Shown: in pieces, positions 58,598-64,000 of the stretch | Layout: every line of letters starts with the position of its first letter | How positions within the stretch are numbered: the stretch's first letter is position 1 | NCBI GenBank assembly: GCA_943736015.1 | Contig: OX031071.1 | Span: 32,644,619-32,708,618 of the forward strand | Direction: 5' to 3' | Length of the DNA stretch: 64,000 bases | From: Tridacna crocea | Lineage: Eukaryota > Mollusca > Bivalvia > Cardiida > Cardiidae | Position numbers and translations under genes: made by a program | The notes under the pieces: generated by a model | What the model was told of the DNA's origin: nothing | Database searches by the model: none | What the model saw: only the letters and a program-made list of their open reading frames with translations

Positions 58598-59227
58598 TTC
58601 GGAAGAATTTTCACGTGCAAGTTATCAACATCTCAAAACTGTAAATTTTAGATTTGTGCATCATGGAGACATAATGTCTGTAATACACAAGTCTAGATTT
58701 ACAAAGGAAATTACTTAGTATGTAAGATTTTATTGTAATAGCTCAAAGAAATAAAGAAGTTTAATAACTTTTCACTTATCTTTAATTTAGACTATGTAAA
58801 TAATTCAACATGATTATGCATATTTCAAATATTTGTGATAATAATACAAGTACATGTGGCAATAGTTGTAGATCCTTCGTGACAAAATTTTGTAAATTCA
58901 GTTCTTATTCCAATTTAATTTTTGTCAATATGGATTATGATGTCTACATTTTCCTTGACAATACTTTAGACCTGTCCATATTTAAAGCTTGCATAAATTT
59001 GCAGATAACATAATCATGGATTGAACAATTCATTTTGGCTTTCAAAATGTTCTCAACTTGTAATTAAGTACACAATGAAAGTCAAATGAAATGAAAATCA
59101 AATGAAAATTCAATCTCTCTCCTTCTTTTCATGACAAATCTACATTTATAAAAAGTGCCCTGGCTTTGCTTCAAATCTACAAAAGCTCATCATAAATGCT
59201 ATTTACTTCAATTTGATGAACAGGAAT

Positions 59228-59461
59228 AATTGACAAAATTTTAGACTTGTCCAAATTTAAAACATTCGTAGATGACAAATTACATGTAACTCAGCAAATT
59301 AAAATTTATTTTGGGAAAGGTAGAAAATATTGTGGGAAAAGGAAAAAATACTGGTGGCCAGCATTTTACCATTTTTCCACAATGTTTTCAAATGCCTTAT
59401 TTCTTAGAGTATTATAAGGTATTATAAGCTGAGGGACTGACAGACTGTGGTGAAAGTTAAG
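59228..59461 (-). mobile_element. TTAA-hairpin transposon, copy 20
   Basis: Left end degraded to 'aattgacaaaattttagact', palindrome with turn 'ctggtggccagcatt', right end GTGGTGAAAGTTAA. Confidence 0.65.
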
Positions 59462-59505
59462 CAAAATCATTAAGTTGTTTACTCTCACTGTTCATACACA
59501 TTTTA

Positions 59506-59986
59506 TCACTTTCGTCTTATTCTCTTTGCTAAGAATCTTCTGACTGCTGGTTGTGGGCCAAAATCTTCTAAGGAGGAACCCTCTTCTTTCACTCCCATGA
59601 GTTTAGTGACAGTATCATGCTTAAGGCGAGCTCTTCCTTTTGTTTTGATCTTGTTGTGAACACTAAACCCTCTTTCACATGCGATGGAAGTGAGTGGTGA
59701 AGTCAGCACAATTGTAGTTTTTCATAATGATACTGCAGGCTTCTGGTAGTGAACAATTAAGTGATTTCAAAATAACTTTCAGTTGGTAGTAGTCTTCTTT
59801 TGCTTTATTTGCATCCAACACTCCATTTTCTTCTCCATACAGGTAAGTTAGCTGCCTGAGTTCTTCTTCACCATATTCTTCAAGGCTGTTTATATTCTTT
59901 GGTATTTCAGCTGGATTGAGGACTTTGTTCAAGAGTTGGAGACTTTTTTTTAGGGTTTTCATCAAATCTGGAAGTGATATTATCAA
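59506..59986 (-). pseudogene. C-terminal end of a hAT-type transposase or a gene derived from one
   Basis: Minus-strand frames 59675-59986 and 59506-59709 overlap and together give one C-terminal region. The first has YGEEELRQLTYLYG and EDYYQLKVILKSL. The second has SIACERGFSVHNKIKTK then LKHDTVTKLM, which is the CERGFS...IKT...L signature of the hAT dimerisation domain, best known to me from KIAA1586/ZNF862-like proteins. The two frames join only through a frameshift near 59700, so this copy is broken. TCACTTCCAG before the first part (about 59972 on plus) could be a splice acceptor. The DDE catalytic part is not in the window. Confidence 0.6.
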
Positions 59987-60228
59987 TTAGTTTTTCAATA
60001 TAATCTGTTGAGTTATTTTGAAACTACATTCTTAACTGTTGTTTGTTGTCAATTTCACTCCTTTGCAGATGCTTTTTGTACTTTCAATGTCATCATATAT
60101 TTTTGTCAGTACAAATTATTTGTACTAGGTCACCAGTAGGTCAACAAACCTTTACCAGAACTAATCAAAGTGCAGAGGTTCTCTTGTTTTATATGAAAAG
60201 GATTATAGATTATGTAAAGCAACCATCT

Positions 60229-60456
60229 TTAACTCTTTACCAAACAACAAAATTTGGGATGTGACCAAACTGAAAGCATTTGCAGACAACAAATTAAACA
60301 TTGATGAAATGATGATTTCTCTCCTTGATAGAGTAGAAAACACTGAGGTAAAAAGAGAAAATGCTGATTACCAGCATTTTCTCCTTTTCCAAGAGTGTTT
60401 TCTAAAGACTTCTTCTTTAGGGTCGTTAAAAGTCAGGACTGTATGGTAAAGACTTA
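60229..60456 (-). mobile_element. TTAA-hairpin transposon, copy 21
   Basis: TTAACTCTTTACCAAACAAC start; palindrome mostly kept; right end TATGGTAAAGACTTA. Confidence 0.7.
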
Positions 60457-60545
60457 CCAGCATAGGAACTAACCTCCAATACAACAATGAAATCAAAATG
60501 AATAGTATATATGAGAGAAGAAATTTTTCAAAGGTCTGAAAGAGA

Positions 60546-60774
60546 TTAATTCATTACCCAAATGACAATATTTTAGGCTTGTCTAAATTGAAAGCATTTG
60601 CAGACCAAAGATAAAAGTGAATGAAAATTTGAACTTTGTTTTTTGAGGGGTAGAAAATATTGTGGGAAAAGGAGAAAATGCGACTTACCAGCATTTTCTC
60701 CTTTTCCCACAATGTTTTCAAAAGGCTTGTTTCCAAAGGTCGTCAAAAGTAGGGATTGCGTGGTAATGGGTTAA
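60546..60774 (-). mobile_element. TTAA-hairpin transposon, copy 22
   Basis: TTAATTCATTACCCAAATG to GTGGTAATGGGTTAA, with TTAA on both sides and a well preserved palindrome. Confidence 0.8.
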
Positions 60775-60913
60775 CTTGAGGACAATACTGTCGAAAGTTT
60801 AATTATCCTTTTACATCTTGGTGATTCTGTTAAAGATACTGAAAGCCAGTTTGTGACATTGCTTTTCTGGGCTTTGTCAAATAGAACTTCAGGAGCAACA
60901 TGTAAATGTGCTT

Positions 60914-60980
60914 GTGCTAATGGTGAACAGACACACAATAGTCAAAATACCAACCCATCACAACTGTTCACCATGAGCAC
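60914..60980. repeat. 17 bp inverted repeat resembling the modular-element tail
   Basis: GTGCTAATGGTGAACAG (60914-60930) faces CTGTTCACCATGAGCAC (60964-60980) with one mismatch. The right arm resembles 'gctcaccatgagcac' in the tail at 14802-14816. Confidence 0.5.
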
Positions 60981-61018
60981 TAGGGATAACCTGGGAATAC
61001 TAGAGTGGATTTAATACC

Positions 61019-61236
61019 TTAATTTCAGTCTTTGATTTGGTTGACACTGACATCTCTTCTCTGTATGTATTGACAACAACAATTGTTAGCTGTATGTATT
61101 GACCCATTAGGTTCTTTGAACTCATCTCCCTCCACTCCCTCCAGAGTGACACCTTTAAGTCATCTGTGCCATCTTGAGATCTTAACTGTCTTGACCTGGA
61201 CGTCTGTCCCTCTGACCTGCACAATCTTCACAATCT
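61019..61236 (-). pseudogene. Possible exon remnant with an OB-fold-like segment
   Basis: Minus strand: TCTGTTTTAG, a good acceptor, is followed by EEIVKIVQVRGTDVQVKTVK in one frame. After a one-base shift comes DGTDDLKVSLWREWREM and a tail ending KSKTEIK, before AAG/GTATTA, a fair donor. The DG-T-D-D-L-K-V-S-L-W pattern resembles strands of RPA-type OB folds. The flanking splice signals support a former exon, and the internal frameshift argues that it is dead. Identity is uncertain. Confidence 0.3.
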
Positions 61237-61547
61237 CTTCCTAAAACAGATACAAAGAAATATAACCAAATGATAGCCATACAAAAATCTGAACAGTATT
61301 TAACTTAACATTCTTCTTTTATCAAAGATGCATATTGTAGATTGATGCAACATCAAGTTATTGTCCAAAGAATTGAAGAGGGCCTTGATTGTCTAAAATT
61401 ACCCACCTTAATGTTGAGCAATTTTTTCTTTAACAAAAATGTTTTTCAAAAATCTTTTCAAGGGTCAATTTTACCTCTGATGCTGCTGATTTCCCAGAAT
61501 AGACTATTCCAGATTTGCTTCCGAATTTCAGTCACTGTAAAATTTGC

Positions 61548-61612
61548 CAACAGTGCAGACCAACATCAGACTGAATGGCTGCGCAGGTTGATCATTGGTC
61601 TACACTATTAGC
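61548..61612. repeat. AGATCAAGATCAGAC-type hairpin (diverged)
   Basis: AACAGTGCAGACCAACATCA faces TGATCATTGGTCTACACTAT. Confidence 0.55.
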
Positions 61613-61740
61613 AATTATGACCAATGTTGCAATAGGCAAGATAGGGGTTAAGGCTTCCCGTTAAGCTCAGCCCGCATTTCTTTAACTTAACTGCTTTATC
61701 CCACTTGAAAGCATCATGCTAACACATACAAACCAGGTCT

Positions 61741-61916
61741 AACCCCTTTTACCCATTGACAACATTCTAGCCTTGTCCAAATTGAAAGCAGTTGCAGACA
61801 ACAATTTCAATCTCATTATCTGAATCAATGCTGCAATTGTTCCTATGACATAGTAGAAAATATTGTGTGAAAAGGAGGCTTCTTTCAAAACTCATCACTG
61901 AGTGGTAAAAGGTTAA
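61741..61916 (-). mobile_element. TTAA-hairpin transposon, copy 23 (one palindrome arm deleted)
   Basis: AACCCCTTTTACCCATTGAC to GTGGTAAAAGGTTAA. 'attgtgtgaaaaggag' is joined directly to 'gcttctttc', so exactly the second arm and turn are missing. Confidence 0.65.
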
Positions 61917-62100
61917 AGAATGCTTCACATCTTTTGTAGATGATAAAATATTGGTTTTAATGTTCAATCGAGGATCATAATCATTTGAGACAAATCTCCC
62001 TGACTGTGGCAATTGTTAAAAGCTAAAGTGGTCTGAACAGACATACATGTATCTAAAATGGTTTGCATTCTGCATCAAATCAACAGTGCCACTGGTTACC

Positions 62101-62334
62101 TTAAACTCTTAAGACTACCAAACAATCCTGACTTTTAACGATCCTGAGAAAGAAGCCTTTTGAAAATATTGTAGGAAAAGTAGAAAGTGTGGGTAGCCAT
62201 CATTATCTCCTCTTCTCACAATGTTTTCTATTCTTCCCTAAACAAATTTCAATTTTTGAGCCACATTTATTATGACATCAGCATGGCTTTCAATTTGGAC
62301 CATTCTTAAATTTTGTTGTTTGGGAAAGAGTTAA
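62101..62334 (+). mobile_element. TTAA-hairpin transposon, copy 24
   Basis: TTAAACTCTTAAGACTACC to GGGAAAGAGTTAA. Its right TTAA is also the left TTAA of copy 25. Confidence 0.7.
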
Positions 62335-62565
62335 CTCATTTCCAAATGACAAAATTTTAGACTTGTTCAAATCTAAAGCATTAAATTTTGCAGACGACAA
62401 AATAAAGGTGACTGAAAAATTGAAACTTGTTCTTGGAAGGGTAGAAAACCCTGTGGGAAAAGGAGGAAACGCTGGTTACCAGCATTTTCTCCTTTTCCTA
62501 CAGTGTTTTCAAAAGGCTTCTTTCTCAGAGGCATCAAAAGTAGGGACTGTGTGGTAATGGGTTAA
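62331..62565 (-). mobile_element. TTAA-hairpin transposon, copy 25
   Basis: TTAACTCATTTCCAAATGAC to GTGGTAATGGGTTAA, full length with a good palindrome. Confidence 0.8.
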
Positions 62566-62633
62566 GCACACATACTGTACAGCCTTTTTACCTATGCAAA
62601 CACAATTTTCAAAAAACCTTTTATATCAGATTT

Positions 62634-62825
62634 GACTCGTTACCACACAACAAAATTCAGACCGATCAAAATTGAAAGAAATTCCAAGAGACATAGTAAA
62701 TGTGGCACAAGTAATAAGATTTGTCAGTAAAGGATAAGAACACATTATGGGAAAAGAAGAAAACATTGGTTACCAGCATTTTCTCCTTTTCCCACAATGT
62801 TTTCAAAAGCTTTCTTTTGTTCGGT
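62634..62825 (-). mobile_element. TTAA-hairpin transposon, copy 26 (right end lost)
   Basis: TTGACTCGTTACCACACAAC start, palindrome present ('aacattggttaccagcattt'). It stops at 'caaaagctttcttttgttc'. Confidence 0.65.
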
Positions 62826-63007
62826 TTTGCATGCACATTCATTTAGGTTTTTTTTTTTTTCAATATTAATGTTTAACCCTTTTCTCTACAAAAGCAGGTA
62901 TCAATTTTGCGAGATACTTGCCAGCTAAATTGAATGAATCTACTAAATATTATGTCAATTAACTTCAAAAACTTCAATACCATGACACTTTTTGTATACA
63001 TTTTTTT

Positions 63008-63416
63008 ATGGTATTCCCTTAAAAGGCTACGTAGCCTCTTAAGGTATTTTTGAATTTCGCGCCAAAAATCAAAAGAAGCATTGTGGGAATATAAAGTGAC
63101 TGGCACATGACTAATGACGCTTAAATTCCGTAACATAACAAACATGTTATTTTCCATAAACTTCTTCAGTCGCTGTGTTTGAGGCATCATTTGTGTATTT
63201 CCGGTAAGTGAGTGAGCAAGTTGCTCATCTAAAAGTAGATCATGGTTCCCGTCGGTGTTGACCTGTGCCGTATTAGATCTGTAATTTCTCTTGTTGTCGG
63301 ATGGTTTTCGACTACTGGGGTTTTATGAATGAAAATTAAAAGGTACTGGGAGTATCAGGCTGAATTTTAATATTTTTGTATAAATTTCGTCCAAAAATCT
63401 GAAGGGCCACCTTTAA
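63008..63416 (+). mobile_element. TIR-MITE (TTAAAGGTGG family), left end missing
   Basis: Begins at the internal 'atggtattcccttaaaaggc' and runs to CTGAAGGGCCACCTTTAA. Confidence 0.7.
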
Positions 63417-63686
63417 GTGAAAGTTCAAAAGCTGCAATACTTTTGACTGAGCCAATTTAAAGATTTAAATGCATATATATGTTAGATCCAGGTTGACAGC
63501 ATTAAAGTCAAAATTAACTATATGAAAGGGGAAGAATAGATCACCATTTTATATTTTTCAAACATTTCAATATACTTTCACCTTAGGGCTGCAAAATCCT
63601 AGTGCTGAAAGGTAAGTTTAAAAGATTATAAAGGTGTAAGATTTATTACACAAATGCAAACCATGTAAACTCACGTTAGGAGAAAG

Positions 63687-63745
63687 GGCCGAAATTGTAA
63701 TGGGCCGAAATTGTAATGGGACGAAATTGTTATCGGTCGAAATTT
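63687..63745. repeat. Tandem 'gggccgaaattgtaat' units
   Basis: Three to four units of 17-19 bp with growing divergence to the right. Confidence 0.75.
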
Positions 63746-64000
63746 CCAGTCACTGTGAGGACTGTTGACATTTGGGATTCGTTAAATATTCTTCTTCGAC
63801 GAAGAGCAATACATTCAACTAGTTATGGCAGCAAATGGAATACAAATCATTCATATTTATATACTAATGTAGCCTTCTGTAACGCAGGCGTAAAGCTTTT
63901 ACGAACTTACAATCAATCAAAATGGCGACTGTAATCTTCATAAAGTTAATACACAACCACTGACCTACTTCGTTTCTAAACAGTACTTAAGTAAGGACGT
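63746..64000. other. No gene seen at the right edge
   Basis: No motif, repeat or splice signal that I can support. Confidence 0.4.

Overview
This window reads as non-coding, repeat-built eukaryotic DNA, most likely from a bivalve mollusc. I found no intact cellular protein gene, rRNA, true tRNA, CRISPR array or operon. Three things point to a bivalve. First, several copies of a tRNA-derived SINE carry the body that I know from bivalve SINEs. Second, there are modular tandem elements whose text runs along the lines of 'tgacctagtgacctagt'. Third, there are very many short hairpin transposons. The assignment rests on recognised repeat types, not on a search.

Layout. 0-3.5 kb: the 3' end of a non-LTR retrotransposon, a SINE remnant, a foldback, and a ~540 bp terminal-inverted-repeat (TIR) MITE split by a hAT-like insertion. 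3.5-7 kb: first copies of the dominant family here, a ~225 bp element with TTAA targets, CCC-starting ends and a near-perfect central palindrome. 7.7-11.4 kb: a 30 bp minisatellite and a diverged ~1.1 kb triplication. 11.9-14.8 and 18.2-19.0 kb: two long modular repeats with terminal hairpins and CTAA ends (Helitron-like). 15-24.3 kb: more hairpin transposons, a 46 bp x 6 array, and one arm of a ~450 bp inverted duplication whose partner lies at 27.6-28.1 kb. 26-32.5 kb: two more TIR-MITEs, a palindromic array, and a 58 bp tandem array inside a SINE. 33.1-34.6 kb: a broken Mutator-like transposase.

34.7-50.9 kb is an old tandem segmental duplication with units of about 5.8 kb. Unit 1 is ~34.7-40.6 kb, unit 2 ~43.6-49.5 kb, and partial unit 3 ~49.5-50.9 kb. 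A decayed reverse transcriptase and a small satellite separate units 1 and 2. Because the units are paralogous, several transposons present in one unit can be compared with empty sites in another. This gives direct evidence for TTAA target duplication.

50.9-64 kb: a composite inverted repeat, a third modular repeat, a dense cluster of hairpin transposons, a broken hAT transposase end, a possible pseudo-exon, and a fourth TIR-MITE.

The window works as a record of transposition and tandem expansion rather than as a gene neighbourhood. Protein remnants, all apparently dead, come from four groups: non-LTR reverse transcriptase (two loci), Mutator-like transposase, hAT transposase, and a short OB-fold-like fragment.
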